A DNA stretch of 64,000 bases from Aselliscus stoliczkanus (GCA_033961575.1 CM066736.1:5551501-5615500), one strand, 5' to 3'. Positions 13,553 to 24,854 are shown, counted from the stretch's first letter. The notes: a model not told the origin generated them from the sequence alone. Numbers and translations are program-made.

Positions 13553-13865
13553 TGGGTAATTCTGGCCTGTGAGGGAGAGCAAACTCCAGCCTGTGGGACG
13601 AATCCAGGTGGCGAGTCCTGTGTGGCCCATGAGCGAAGAATGGTTTCCACATTTTTTTAATGGTTGAAAAGAATCAAAAGAAGATGATGGTTTCATGACA
13701 TGTAGAAATGACCATGTAATCCAGATTGCCGTGTCTAGCACTATATGTGTTCGGAGAGCGGCCACAGTGATTCTTTCCTGGATTGTCTGTGGCCGCAGAG
13801 CCTCAATATTTACTCTCTAGCTCTTTACAGGGGAAGTCTGCCGACCCTGATGGAGAGGGCCTGTG
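13553..13865. mobile_element. hAT-like DNA transposon remnant
   Basis: The text GCAAACTCCAGCCTGTGGGA, TGTGGCCCATGAGCGAAGAA, TTTTAATGGTTGAAAAGAAT and TTTACAGGGGAAGTCTGCCG matches a common mammalian non-autonomous hAT-type family. The family name is not certain. Confidence 0.5.
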
Positions 13866-14079
13866 AGGACTGGTGTGCATTTGTATTCAAAAACTAAGTC
13901 AGCTATTAAAAGAGCACTGAAGCTTCCAGTTCATGCATTCCACCATCCCACAAATGTTGAGGGCCCATTGTCAAAGCCAGCGGAGACCCCTCTTTGAACA
14001 AGTGTTAACTCATGCTAAAACTTGAACTGGAAGAGGTTCAATCTCATCAAATGTCTTCCGGAGTCTCAGGCCCAGTTTC

Positions 14080-14285
14080 CGCCTGTAATAATACCAGCTG
14101 CTGTCCGATTTCGAGTGCTAACTTATGCCCGTGAAGCTCCACTTGCACCATCTCTTCTAATCCTCATGAGCACTCCAGATGTTCCAGGAGGAAATTGAGG
14201 TTTAAGAGATTAGCCACACCCAAGGGCACCCAGGGACCTATTCAATAGCAAAAGCAGAAAACGAACCCAGCCCAGCCTTTCGAGC
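14080..14285 (-). repeat. MIR SINE, diverged
   Basis: Reverse-complement MIR-like order: TAATAATACCAGCTGCTG, CTAATCCTCATGAGCACTCC, GAGGAAATTGAGGTTTAAGA, then CACCCAAGGGCACCCAGG. Confidence 0.5.
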
Positions 14286-15209
14286 TGAAGCATGGGCCGG
14301 AAGGGGTTGGGGTTCTGGAACAGAGAGTGGGGTTTGGGGGAAGGATCTTGGTGGTTCCTGGAAGACCACTGCTATTCTACACGCTCCAGAACTCTGCAAG
14401 CAACAAACCAGGATGTGGAGGTCAGCAGCCAGGGGCCCCATCTGCAATGGTATTCCTTCATCAAAGGAACGTCACGGTGTACTATTTGGGGTTCGGCGTT
14501 TTGTCCCTAAGGCTGGGTGTACAAGCCCAACAATCCTGTCTTCAGTCTCTCAGTCTTCCCTTTCTGGTATCACTGCTCTGCCACCCACACTACTGGACAT
14601 CCGAGTTCTCTGCTTACGTGGCAGGAAGGCCGCCCTTGGATGGCTGTCCTGCCTCTCCACCACCTGTGTGGCCAGGCGCCTGCCCGGCAGGGATGAGAGG
14701 TAGACAGCTCCTCCTGGGGCTGAAAGGTGAACGTGCTGCTCTCTGCCTTGGTTAAACTAGCTGAGAGACACCAAAACAAAAGCACCTGCTGAGAGGGGTC
14801 CCGAAGCCAAGAAGGGACTGACACAGACCCTGCTGTCCCTTGCTATTTGGGCCTTCCTGGATGAATGTCATAACCAGGACCCCATCGTGACTTAAGGAGA
14901 TGCCGGAAGCTGGCTCAGCACACGGGGAACAGCATAGTAGGTCCAACTGGTCATTGGTCGGCCCTGCTGATGATAATTATTCCAATGTTATGGAGTCGCT
15001 AAGAACAAAATTGTGTGCCAGCTTTAATGAAACAAGCCTCTGGTTGGTGTCCAGACTGCCTCCGATTCTGAGTTATTTTTTGAAGAGAACAAGTCATTTG
15101 AGAATTTCCTGTTCCCTAAAATGTCCCCAGGAACTTTTTAACTGGCTTGGTAATATATCTCTGAAACCCTTAGCAGCTGCAAAATTGATTCATAAAGCTT
15201 GTTTTCCTT

Positions 15210-15213
<4 letters not shown>

Positions 15214-15240
<27 letters not shown>

Positions 15241-15252
15241 TGTTGTTGTTTT
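15214..15252. repeat. (TG)n/(TTG)n microsatellite
   Basis: About 13 TG units are followed by three TTG units. Confidence 0.95.
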
Positions 15253-15802
15253 AAAGAACAAACTGTAAACTAGGTTGCAAAGCCCTGGTGACACAACGTG
15301 ATCAGCGGGTGCCTGTGGAACCTTGGCCCATGCCGTCTGTCCCAAGGTCGCAGTGACACAGTCTGGTTCAGGATAGACGGTTCCATTCTGTGTTTCAGGG
15401 TGTTCCAATGACTCCCCGTGCCCATCTTCCAGGTGGGCGCCATGCAGTGGGGAGGGCTCTGTGCATGGAGGAGGCTGCCGCTGCTACCATTTCTCTCACA
15501 CTGACCTCTGCCCCTGAGCACAAAGTACCCTGACAGGACCAGAAATGCTACCTCGAATGCTGGCTCCCATGGGGGGAGGCTGAGCATGTACCAGGCACAT
15601 CTGCCTGAAGGAGACCTCACAACAGAGACCGTAGCTTTCCTCTGTTTACATGATGATGGGGTTCTATTTTCAAGGACAAAACTGCTGAAAACCTAGTCAT
15701 GTCCCCTAAACCTCCCTGAGCTGGGGAACTGGCCTGTTTTTGCCTACTCGGGGTTTTGAAGCCTAGCGGGTGTGACGCAGTCAACCAGCCATGTTCGTTT
15801 CT

Positions 15803-15823
15803 GGGGGGGGGGGGGGGGGGGGG
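15803..15823. repeat. Uninterrupted 21-G homopolymer
   Basis: Twenty-one consecutive G follow TTTCT and precede CACAGCC. It lies about 700 bp beyond the CFAP251 stop codon, on the downstream side of its predicted poly(A) signal. Confidence 0.95.
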
Positions 15824-16401
15824 CACAGCCTCCAGTAGGTGACTCTGCCCAGCGGATTGGCTGCGTGGTTTCTGGCCCTGGTGCAGCACACATGGGGTTC
15901 TTGGGTGCTTTTTGCATTTTCTCTGACAGTTGCCACCTGGGTTAAGCATGGCCAGTGATGCTCTGCGTAACAACCACATGACGCTGTTGGAGTGTTTTGC
16001 TGATAAGAAGCCATAAAGGCAAGGGACTCTCAGGAGACCAGAGACCCCGGCACCCCTACCCCACCCCAGTCTACCAGCAGGCAGGGGTGATCCACATCAG
16101 GCAACATTAGGCCAAGGGTCCAGATGGCACTCAAGGGGAAGGGAATAAGGTCACACATGTCACTAGGAAGGCCTGCTGCTGGCCGAGGCCCGCTCTATCC
16201 CCAGGGACCACACCACTTCCATGTCCCTTCGAACCCCACACCAGGCAGCACTGCTTTAGATTAAGCACGAAGACAGGCCAGGGTGTCTCACCACCATTTA
16301 CATCCAGCTACCAGTGTTTTTCTTGCCTCTACCTACTTGTCTCTTTCAGAAACAGTGGAATGCCCAACTTTGTGAATTCCGTTGCTTAACGGAAATTTGC
16401 T

Positions 16402-16407
16402 TTTAAT
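16402..16407 (-). terminator. CFAP251: Likely CFAP251 poly(A) signal (ATTAAA)
   Basis: The minus strand reads ATTAAA about 117 nt after the stop codon. I see no AATAAA on the minus strand between here and 16000. Cleavage would fall near 16375-16390, giving a short 3' UTR. Confidence 0.5.
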
Positions 16408-16523
16408 GTCTAAACGTTCTAAAGATTTAGAGTGGGAGTAGGGAAGTGCAGGAAACTTAGTACTTCTTGGGGAAAAAGGGAAAAAAAACAACAAAAGCGC
16501 TCACACTCAAAGTCCTTTGTGCT

Positions 16524-16660
16524 TCAAATATTCCTGACAACTTCACTGACTGTAGGATCTTGTCTGACTTCGGGTGAGATGGTTAAGCCAAGAATTTCCG
16601 TCGCGAATATTTCTGCAGTGATTTCATCTGGAAGTTCTTCTTCATAGCACACTTCTGAAC
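16524..16660 (-). CDS. CFAP251: CFAP251 last coding exon (C-terminus)
   Basis: The acceptor GTTTGCCCAG lies directly right of 16660. The exon completes a Gly codon (G+GT) and then encodes [20 protein letters not shown] and 24 more residues ending SEVVRNI, with the stop TGA at 16526-16524. The acidic patch (EEELPDE) followed by an [10 protein letters not shown] helix closes the protein. It follows an EF-hand-like region, so it probably packs against that domain. The 3' UTR continues left to about 16380. The frame agrees with the exon at 17786-17887. The open frame extends to 16874, but beyond 16660 it is intron. Confidence 0.9.
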
Positions 16661-17785
16661 CTGGGCAAACAAGAAAACCGGTGACTTCATAACGATTAGG
16701 TTTCAAATGCAGACGCATTTTCCAAAAACACAACGAAATGATACTAAAAAGCGAGAGGTGCTTTGTGCTGTGGTTTGGATTTGATTCCTTGGGGGGAAAA
16801 AAATCCCTGGGTGGAAAATGGTTCAATCCTTTGTGGTTTGAAGCACTTGTTACTTGGGTCTCTGCAAACTTCACTGAAAATCCTTAACCACCCCGTATCC
16901 TTGATGTTACTGTTTCAAGACACCTAGGAACACAGCATAAATACCTAACAATTGGGAAAGGTACATTGTGAGACCCTGAGTACAAAAAGAATGGAGTCAG
17001 ATACCAGAGTCTAGAGCTGTATGAGTTTAGGGACTCTGTTTCATTTGAAATTGGGGACAGACAATATAAGAGAGGAAGGTGGATCTCCCCTGGTGGGGAG
17101 GTCTCTGCTCCTGACTCCAGTCGCAGTAACTGGCGGGGGGCTCTGACCACTACGGGGTCCTCAGGCCAGCGTCCTGGGTTCATCCCTGGAGTCATACCCA
17201 CACAGGCAGGCCCAGGAGCAGGGTCTGGATTGATTCCTGCTGAGCTTAAATGCACAACCCACAGTCCAGGGCCATTTTCCTCCTTCGAGTGGACTAGGAG
17301 AAGGAGGTGGTAAATCTACAGGCAAGAGAGGGGAGCCTGATCTTTAAAAACTTAAAAAATCCTGGCAGCTTGAAGTCAGGCTTGTGCGGCCTATGAAGCC
17401 GTCCCACTCGCCTTATTCAAGTCCCTCTTGACAATTCCCCTTCCTCTGAAACGGCTTCTGAACTGAATCGCCTGCCAGCGGTCAACAGTCACCAGCCCAG
17501 GCCAGCAAGATGAAGACCGGGTCAGGGCACTAAAGGGGAAAGCACGGCCAGGAGACACAGACAGACGAGCACAGGAACAAAAAGCTTTCTTTCCTCTCTT
17601 AAACGTGACTGCCCGCTCACTGGCCTTTTCATAACTTATTCATGTGGGGTTCCCGACAGACTTGCTTTGTTGTGTGCGGGGTACTAAGGAGAATGGCTTG
17701 CCGTAGTCAGGAGACATAAATGCACTTAAGTGGACGACAGACCTGAGAACTCGGCTGCATGCCCGGACAGAGCCAGACCCGGTAC

Positions 17786-17887
17786 CTTTGACAGAAGAGG
17801 CTGCAGGCTCAGATTTCCAGCCCTCGGGATTCAGTCCCAGTAGCGAAGCAAAGCAGTCAGACATCTCGTCCTCCGTCATGTGCTCAC
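17786..17887 (-). CDS. CFAP251: CFAP251 penultimate exon
   Basis: 102 nt between acceptor GATACCCAG and donor GTACCG. It completes a Gly codon and encodes [20 protein letters not shown] then [13 protein letters not shown]. The [16 protein letters not shown] helix looks like the entering helix of a calmodulin-like EF hand (compare MTEEEL...), but no intact 12-residue Ca-binding loop follows. Both flanking introns have phase 1 junctions that restore Gly codons. Upstream is a poly-A run (17900-17914) in the intron. Confidence 0.9.
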
Positions 17888-18299
17888 CTGGGTATCGTTT
17901 AAAAAAAAAAAAAAAGGTGTCGGGTCAGCTCTTGGGACTGAGCATGATGTCAGAGCCTAGTACCACCGTTCTGAGGTTTGAAACAGAATTATTCCACCAT
18001 TTCCCTCTTGAGGCACAAAGACAGGGCAGAGTCCTCTGTTACCATCGCATATATTTCCATGTATGGTGTTAGAAATGGGACTCCTACAGGGGAAATATGT
18101 TGGGGCTTGTATGGAGAAATCGGGCAACTTTCTGATAAAAGGCTGCACTGGCTTGATTTCAAGTTCCCCCCACATTAGAACCGCCAGTGTGACTAAGATG
18201 AAATGATCACCCAGGGAGAATGCCTGTTTGACTTCCTCGCATAAGATAATGAGGAAAAGAGTGGGTCAAAAGGGACGTTTTGACTTCAGTGTGGTTTTA

Positions 18300-18450
18300 G
18301 TTCATAAACACATCCCATAACAGCTGAATCTCATAACAGCCCCGTGACATTGAGGGCTGGTGTTGTTATTCCCATTTTACAAGTGAGGACACTGGGTACT
18401 GAAATTTCAGCAAGTGGGAACATAGCTGGCATTCTTCTGGTCCCCAGGTC
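18300..18450 (-). repeat. MIR SINE fragment
   Basis: Reverse-complement MIR: CTGAATCTCATAACAGCCCC and TCCCATTTTACAAGTGAGGA. Confidence 0.5.
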
Positions 18451-18621
18451 AGCATCCTTCCCATGACCCCATGTTTGCCACCTACGCGGGTCAGCAAGGA
18501 GGCCCCCCAGGCTGAAAACCTGTCCAATGAAAGACATCAGAAAGTCAGTCTCCCCAGACTCAGCACTCTCCAGCGGGAATGGCCCGAGGAGGCTACAAGG
18601 TTTCCATATTTATGGGTTTAC

Positions 18622-18850
18622 CGTTGGTTAGAAGCAGTTTCAGGAAATCTTCTCTTTGAATTGCTTTCTCCCCTTTTGCATTGGTATAGCCAAGGATGTC
18701 GAAGCTCTTCCAGATGTTATGCATGGTGTTCCCAAAAGGCGGCCGGTGATTCAGGTAAATTTTGAGGAAATCTGGTAAGCTGATTTTGTCAATTATCTGC
18801 CCAGTGTCCACATACTCACTAAACCTGATTTCATTGAACATATCTTCAAT
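18622..18850 (-). CDS. CFAP251: CFAP251 EF-hand-like exon
   Basis: 229 nt between acceptor CTTCCCTAG and donor GTAAAC. It encodes 76 residues beginning [20 protein letters not shown] and including [27 protein letters not shown] and [12 protein letters not shown]. The IEDMFNEI helix, the following turn and the [10 protein letters not shown] and [10 protein letters not shown] helices resemble paired EF hands. The acidic loop positions are mostly lost, so calcium binding is doubtful; binding to calmodulin or partner spoke-base proteins is more plausible (inference). It starts in phase 0, directly after the exon at 36540-36683 despite the 17.7-kb intron. Confidence 0.9.
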
Positions 18851-19058
18851 CTAGGGAAGAGGTTTGAAAGAAAAAAATAATAAGACCATGGTAAGCAGAA
18901 AAGATACTGTGATATACTTCTAAAAATTGGGGAGTAACAGACAAATGTTCACAGTTATCTTAGAATATATTTGTTATGGGTTGACTGTGTCTCCCAAGAA
19001 AGATATGTTGAATTCCTAACCCCCAGGACCTCAGAATGTGATGTTACTTAGAAATAGG

Positions 19059-19489
19059 ATCGGGCGGCCAGATGGCTCAGTTGGTTAGAGCGCATGCTCT
19101 TAACAACAAGGTTGCCTGTTCGACTCCCGCATGGGATGGTGGGCTGCCCCCTCTCCCCCCCGCAACTAGATTGAAAAATGATGACTGGACTGCGCCCTCC
19201 ACAACTAAGATCGAAGAGCAACAACTTGACTTGGAGCTGATGGATCCTAGGAAAAACACACTGTTCCTCAACAAAGTTAAAAAAAAAAAAAAAAGGCTGC
19301 TGCTGCTGGCTGTTTCTTCTGCTTCTTCCCTTTGAGCCTCGTCTTTGTGCGTGGCCCACGCCACACTCTTTGGAATGTAACTTCTAGTAATGGGCCCTTG
19401 AGCCATCCTTTAGTACTCAGGTCTACTTTTACTTCTAAATGTACTATCTCTTCTAATAAAGTACTTATTTTACTGCTTTAAAGAAAAAA
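19059..19489 (+). mobile_element. Ves-type SINE with extra 3' sequence
   Basis: The insertion is bounded by AGAAATAGG at 19050-19058 and 19490-19498. The first 215 bp are a Ves-type SINE: a tRNA-like head CGGGCGGCCAGATGGCTCAG, then CCCGCATGGGATGGTGGGC and a body to about 19278. A run of A (19279-19294) is followed by about 170 bp of non-SINE sequence, then AATAAA at 19455-19460 and a second A-rich end. Both parts lie inside one target duplication, so they appear to have been copied together. Confidence 0.75.
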
Positions 19490-19811
19490 AGAAATAGGGT
19501 TCATGGCAGAAGTAATTAGTTAAGATGAGGTCATACTGGAGTTGGGTGGACCCCCTTTAATCCAATGTAACTGCTGTCCTTTCAGAAGAAGAGACAGACA
19601 CAAGGGGAGAAGATGGCCCTGTGATGATGGAGGCAGAGAATAAGAGTGATACAGTTTAAGCCAAGTTCCTGATGTCACTGCCAAGGATTGCTGGCAACCA
19701 CCAGAAGCTAGAAAAGGAAGGATTCTCCCTTATGGGTTTCACAGAGAGCATGACCCTACTGACACCTCGAGTTTGGACTTCTATGAGAGAATACGTTTCT
19801 GGTTTTTTGTT

Positions 19812-20192
19812 TTGTTTTTTCAAAGATTTTATTGGGGAATTGGGGGAGGAGAACAGACAAGTTGCTGTCCTTTTGTTCTTCAGTCTAATTGTGGAGGATG
19901 TCGCTTCACTGGCCCATGTTGGTATCGTCACTGCGCTCTTCCCGGATGAGGCAGCCACTCGCTGGCCATTGGACAGCAGCTCACGAAAGCACATGCGACG
20001 GCCAGCCCCACTGCAACCCATGCTGTCGCCGGGGACTCACAGCAGCCCAGCTCCAGGTGGAGCTGTTGTTCACCATCTTAGCTGTAGAGGGTGCAGCATC
20101 ACTGGCCCTCATGTGGGATCCGAACCAGGGCCCTGCCTCTCAGAGCTGGCATCCCAAGCCAACTCTTAACCAGCACGCCACTTGGCTAACCC
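19812..20192 (-). mobile_element. Full-length bat SINE in the LTR
   Basis: It begins AAAGATTTTATTGGGGAATT (tail complement) and ends with head complement GCCACTTGGCTAACC. TTTCTGGTTTTT-like and TTTCTGTTGTTT flanks suggest the target duplication. Confidence 0.8.
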
Positions 20193-20583
20193 ACATTTCT
20201 GTTGTTTTTAAGTCACCGAGTCTGTGGTGCTTTTTACGGCATCCCTAACACAGTCCAGTTCATAAATATTATTAGCACTGGCATGAACATTGACTGTTTC
20301 ATCTTATCACTTTTCACCTACGTATCTCATATTGTATCAACTATCTCTTTGGAAGCAGATATTAGTTTCATCTAAAAGATAGAATTCAGATATTAGCTTA
20401 TATGGATAAGCAAATAATGTAGTGTAGAACTTGGATATTGGATATAGGACCTATGACCCTTGTAAGGTTTCTAAGACAATTGACTCCTTTTTCCTTTCTT
20501 TTCCATTTTTATTCTGCAATACTTTATACACACAAAACATTATATGCAACGACTATATAACTTATGTGGTATAATTTTTTTTA

Positions 20584-20996
20584 ATGAACATCTAAAAAAG
20601 CCATCATTCATTGAAAAGATCAACAACATTGACAAATCTTTAGCCAGGCTAATCAAGAAAAAAGAGAAAAGACTCAAATTACTAAACTCAGGAATGGAGA
20701 TGGGGACACCAGTAACAACCTTACAGAAATAAAAAGGAATATGAACAACTGTATGCCAACAAACCAAATAACTTAGATGAAATGTCCAGAAAGATACAAA
20801 TGACCAAAACTGACCCAAGAAGAAATAGAAAATCTAAATAGACCCATCACAAATAAAGAGATTGAATCAATGATTTAAAATGTCCACGAAGAAAAGGCAA
20901 GGAAGGGATGGCTTCACTGGTGAATTCTACCAACTATTTAAAGAAAAATACCAATTCTACACAAACTTTCCCCAAAACAGAAGAAAATGGAACACT
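20584..20996 (+). mobile_element. L1 ORF2 fragment, degenerate
   Basis: The translation includes FIEKINNIDKSLARLIKKK, typical of the L1 ORF2 region between endonuclease and reverse transcriptase. Frameshifts and stops follow (near ATGAACAACTGTATGCCAAC), so it is a dead fragment. Confidence 0.8.
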
Positions 20997-21750
20997 TCAC
21001 AATTTAATCTGTGGGGCCTGCTTTGGAAAGTCATTCTTTGTGTATTAACCAAATTCTCTAGAATTGAGCAAAGGGTGCTGACACCTCTGTGGTTTCAGCT
21101 GAAAATGTGGTGCTGGTTAATGCAAGCCTCCAAACGAGATTCCTTATGTAACTGGCAAAACACGAGAAAGAGAGAAATATAATATAAAAACAAACAAATG
21201 ACCACCACCCCTTGCGGCCGTCAGGCTGTGCCTGTGCTGTATTTTTGTACCATGCATGTTGCAGTTGGCTGAAATTTGGAAACCTGAATTACACCTGGCA
21301 AAGGGCTCAGAATGAGTAATTTATTTTAGTGTCTACATTTTAAACTAATAGGTCTGCCAATGAATTGTGGGGGTTGGAAATTTACAAAGAGATTGAATAA
21401 AAGCCACAGAAATGTGGGAAATATTTTTTCCCTTCTGAACATGAACTCTACTTTGGTCTGTAGGAATGAATCAGGAAGTGAATCTGTATTTGTACACAAT
21501 ATTTACCAATTATTTATTACCAGCTTCTCCCTGTCCACTAAATAAATGTAGAACAAAAGCTGAAAGAGCACCAGGTTGAAGTGACACCAAATATCAGCCT
21601 GTCTGGGGCACCCTAGTATCTTGGTCTAGCCCCAAACAAACATCAAGAAGAAAATATAAAGCTCTTACAGTCCAACCATCCATAATTTCTGTGAAAGATC
21701 TGGGGTACTTCCTTTTCATTTTTTCCATGAGTATAAAATATATGTGTCTA

Positions 21751-22196
21751 GGGCTGGCTGAGTGGCGTGTTGGTTAAGAGCTGACTTGGGACGCCCGTGA
21801 CCCCGGTTCGGATCCCACATATGAGGGCCAGTGACACTGCCCTCTACAGCTAAGATGGTGAACAACAGCTCAACCTGGAGCTGGGCTGTGTGAGTCCCGG
21901 TGACAGTGTAGGCTGCAGCCCCTGCTGCAGTGGGCTGCCATAAACTACAGTGAGTGGCAGGCAGACAGCGTGAATGGCTGGCAGCCAGCATGAGCTGCCA
22001 AGAGCCACCATGAGCAGCCATCCAGAGGCCAGCAACCCATCTGCCTCACCCGGGAACAGCACAATGATGATACCAACATGGGCCAGTGAAGCAACGTCCT
22101 CCACAACTAGACTGAAGAACAAAAGGACAGCAGTTTGTTTCCCTCACCCAATTCCCCAATTTATAAAAAAGAAAAAAAAACATTTAAAAAATAAAA
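21751..22196 (+). mobile_element. Full-length bat SINE
   Basis: It reads GGGCTGGCTGAGTGGCGTGT to a poorly conserved tail TTCCCCAATTTATAAAAAAG. The flanks ATATATGTGTCTAG and ATATATGTCTAG indicate a target duplication. Confidence 0.85.
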
Positions 22197-22220
22197 AAAA
22201 TATATGTCTAGTTTTGCACG

Positions 22221-22344
22221 TGCTCTCTCTCTCTCTCCTCTCTCTCTATTTATCTATATCTATATTTATATCTATATCTATCCTCTATAGATATATAGAT
22301 ATATATCCTAGATATAGATAGATATATAGATATAGATATATATC
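22221..22344. repeat. (CT)n then self-complementary TATC/GATA tract
   Basis: A CT run leads into TATCTATATCTATATTTATA units. These are followed by their complement (AGATATATAGATATA units) around a CCTCTATAG centre, so the tract can fold on itself. Confidence 0.85.
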
Positions 22345-22744
22345 CTGTTTTGTTTCCTTTAACACTGTGTGTTAGTAATCACCCAGTATTTTCAAAGAAG
22401 CCACATATTCTCAAAACATTCCAGGAATAGTCTTTTGAAATAACATCACCGGTTAGGATACAAATGAACTATAATCTATATTATATAAGTAGATTTAAAT
22501 GGTAACACTGTTTCATATATGGCATTTGTTGAGTTTATATTATGTTCAATTGCATGTTAAATGATGTATAATTTTGTGCATACCTATCCAGTAGCATATT
22601 CCTTACATACTGTACTATGTCATCTGAATAGTATTATATACATGTGCTACTGCTTACTATGAGTCAGTGGAGACTGGGGTAAAAGTATGATTTAAAATAA
22701 AATTAAAACAAAATTTTTTTCAATTACTAAAATGCATGATCTTT

Positions 22745-22965
22745 GATGACAGACCAAGGTTTAAACCCTGGGTCCTCCATTTTCTATGTGACCTTGGGTG
22801 AATAACTTAATATTCCTCATCCTCGGTTTCCTCATCGTGAAAAAGGGTGTAATGTGGTCAAACATATGCATTGGGCTGTTTTAAAGCTCACTGCGACAAT
22901 GTATGTACAGTGCTAAATATAATGCCTAACATAGCAAGCACTCCACAAGCAGTAACTATTCTTGT
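22745..22965 (+). repeat. MIR SINE
   Basis: Sense MIR: AACCCTGGGTCCTCCATTTT, TGTGACCTTGGGTGAATAAC, CGGTTTCCTCATCGTGAAAA, then ACAGTGCTAAATATAATGCC. Confidence 0.75.
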
Positions 22966-23517
22966 GATTCTTATGCTTTGTACACCCTTGCTAATTACAT
23001 GTAATTATAATATACATTATCATTGCATAAATTATCATCTAAATAATATATGTAAATTATAAATGTAATACATGACGTAACTCAATTGAGAAACAGGAGA
23101 CTAACCCAAAGGTGACAAAAAAGAAACCCAAAGTGCCTGGTGTTACTCAGTGAAGGCTCTGAACACATGCCCTCCTTGGGTGAGTCACCTCTCGCTCTTT
23201 TCCTGTATAACTGACCGAAAGTCACCGCTCAACAAGCAGAGTTGGCAGTTCCGGCATCACTGACATGTCTTTATGGAGCCTTCTCTCCAAGTGTTAGTTG
23301 AAGAGGCAGGTTTAGGCTACGTGTCTAAACAAGGGCCACGCTTGGAGAGGCACCTCGGAGACGGAACGGGAACGCCGAGAGCCTTCCCAGTGCCCCAGTC
23401 TGACGCTGCTGTCCTGCCCAAAGAGCTCGGGCTGGCGTCTGTCGGCTTTCTTCCCCTGGCCCGCCCAATGGCAAGGCAGTGGCTCCTTCCGTTCACCCAG
23501 GGAGCTGTAAATGTGTT

Positions 23518-23645
23518 GACGCTCAGGCCCCATTCCCAGAGATCCTAACTTAATGGAGGTGGGGTGGCGTCTGAGCAGCCTTATTTTTTAAAAAAGCTCC
23601 CCAGGTGATTTGAATGTGAGGCCGAGGCTGAGAACACAGCTTTAA
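23518..23645. mobile_element. MER5-like hAT remnant
   Basis: GGCCCCATTCCCAGAGATCC and CTCCCCAGGTGATTTGAATG match the MER5/Charlie-type consensus as I remember it. Confidence 0.5.
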
Positions 23646-23795
23646 GGCAGGGGTAGCAATATGACCAGGAGGGCTGTGAAAACACAGACCGCTGGTCCCA
23701 TTCCCAGTTTCTGATTCAATGTGCCTGAGAACACACATTTTTGATCAGTCCCGAAGGGGAGGCCACAGCTTTGAGAATCACTGTTCTTACACCAC
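23646..23795. mobile_element. MER5-like hAT remnant
   Basis: CAGACCGCTGGTCCCATTCC, AGTTTCTGATTCAATGTGCC and CTTTGAGAATCACTG follow the MER5A order, ending near its terminal repeat. Confidence 0.6.
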
Positions 23796-24344
23796 AGGGG
23801 TTCGCAGAGGCGATGCTCGTGCCAAAAAGAATCGGCACCAGGCTTGTGATTTTCATTAGAGAGTAATGACGGGTGGCAGCTGTGGGCACACGCTCCACTT
23901 CTTTGGGCCACATCTGTCTCCTCCATGAAGCTGGGGTGGTCGCTTTCATGCCTTTCCTCAGCAGCTCAGTTTGGAGGCTGGCACATTTTGGGAGCTCAGA
24001 GAAGTGTGGAATGAATGAAGTAAATAAATGACATGGGCACGAGTGAGGCCATGGAAGAATCTTTCTTAAAAGTCACAAAAGGCCTTGTTTAGAATAACCA
24101 CTTACAGCCCTAGTTAATTTAGTTCAATTTACTAGTAGTTACCAAGCACTGGTTTTCTGCTGGGCAAATAAAAGGAAAGTCACTTTAGTTATTACTAGAA
24201 TAGCCCTGCCGTTTAGGAGTTGACGGTCATAGTCAGTCTGCAAAAATGTATTAAACACCTACTAAGTGTCTGGGCTCTGTGAAGAGACACTCAAGAAACA
24301 ATATACACACATGGGAGAGGAAGCTAACAGGAGGGCTCCACCGC

Positions 24345-24640
24345 CGCTGTCCTCAGCCCTGGCTTCCCCTGAGAAATACCTGGGAGTTTTTTTGTTTCTT
24401 TTTTGAGGGCAGTGTCACTGGCCCTCATATGTGGGACCCGAACCAGCGCCACTGGCTTCCCAAGCCAGCGCTTAACCTCCGCACCACTGGGCGGGCCCTA
24501 CCTGGGAGTGTTTAAAAACTACCCCTGCCCAGGCTTCACCCCTCAGTTTGATTGATGGGGGTGGGGCCCAGGCATCAGTGTTTTTTTTTCCAGTGCCCTC
24601 AAGTGATTTTAACATGGTTGGACACCATGACTGTAAAAGA
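24345..24640. mobile_element. MER5-like hAT remnant split by a SINE
   Basis: CTTCCCCTGAGAAATACCTG on the left and CCAGGCTTCACCCCTCAG, GGGCCCAGGCATCAGTG on the right are pieces of one hAT remnant. The SINE at 24388-24498 sits between them. Confidence 0.5.
24388..24498 (-). mobile_element. Short head-only bat SINE
   Basis: TTTTTTGAGGGCAGTGTCAC to CACCACTGGGCGGGCC. The target duplication TACCTGGGAGT is exact at 24377-24387 and 24499-24509. Confidence 0.9.
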
Positions 24641-24854
24641 TTTGGGGCCAAAATGCCGGGGGAGATCAACATCAAGGGCTGGAGGCGCTCTCAGCTGGAT
24701 GGGCCTGGAAGAGGCGGGCCTGGGGACACCCACCAAGGATCCAGCCAGTGTGAGGTGAGGGAACACACTCCAGGCTGGGAGACGAGTGTGAGGAGGGGGG
24801 TTCGAAGGAGGGGTGCCTGTCACACTCCTCCAAAGCACTGTCTCTATGTCTCTT

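Larger units (their letters stand above)
6471..16379. other. Intergenic region between BCL7A and CFAP251
   Basis: About 10 kb separate the BCL7A promoter from the CFAP251 3' end. The recognisable content is repeats: MIR, L1 3' ends on both strands, SINEs, a hAT-like remnant, microsatellites and a poly-G run, all listed separately. Stretches at about 7880-8890, 10720-13050, 13870-14080 and 14290-15200 carry no ORF or motif I can assign. Short L2-like or MIR-like text may be present near 11400-11650. Confidence 0.6.
18973..20255 (+). mobile_element. MaLR-type solo LTR fragment, twice interrupted
   Basis: The TGTTATGGGTTGACTGTGTC start, AACCCCCAGGACCTCAGAAT, TTAAGATGAGGTCATACTGG, GATTGCTGGCAACCACCAGA and a TTTCTGTTGTTTTTAAGTCA end follow the order of an MLT1/MST-like ERVL-MaLR LTR. 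Two younger insertions (19059-19489 and 19812-20192) split it into three pieces. It is a noncoding ancient retroviral LTR; no internal viral genes are attached. Confidence 0.6.

Noticed and set aside
20544..21182. Protein-like ORFs in the large intron
   Set aside because: The recognisable part is L1 ORF2 with stops and frameshifts; the rest has no support as an exon.
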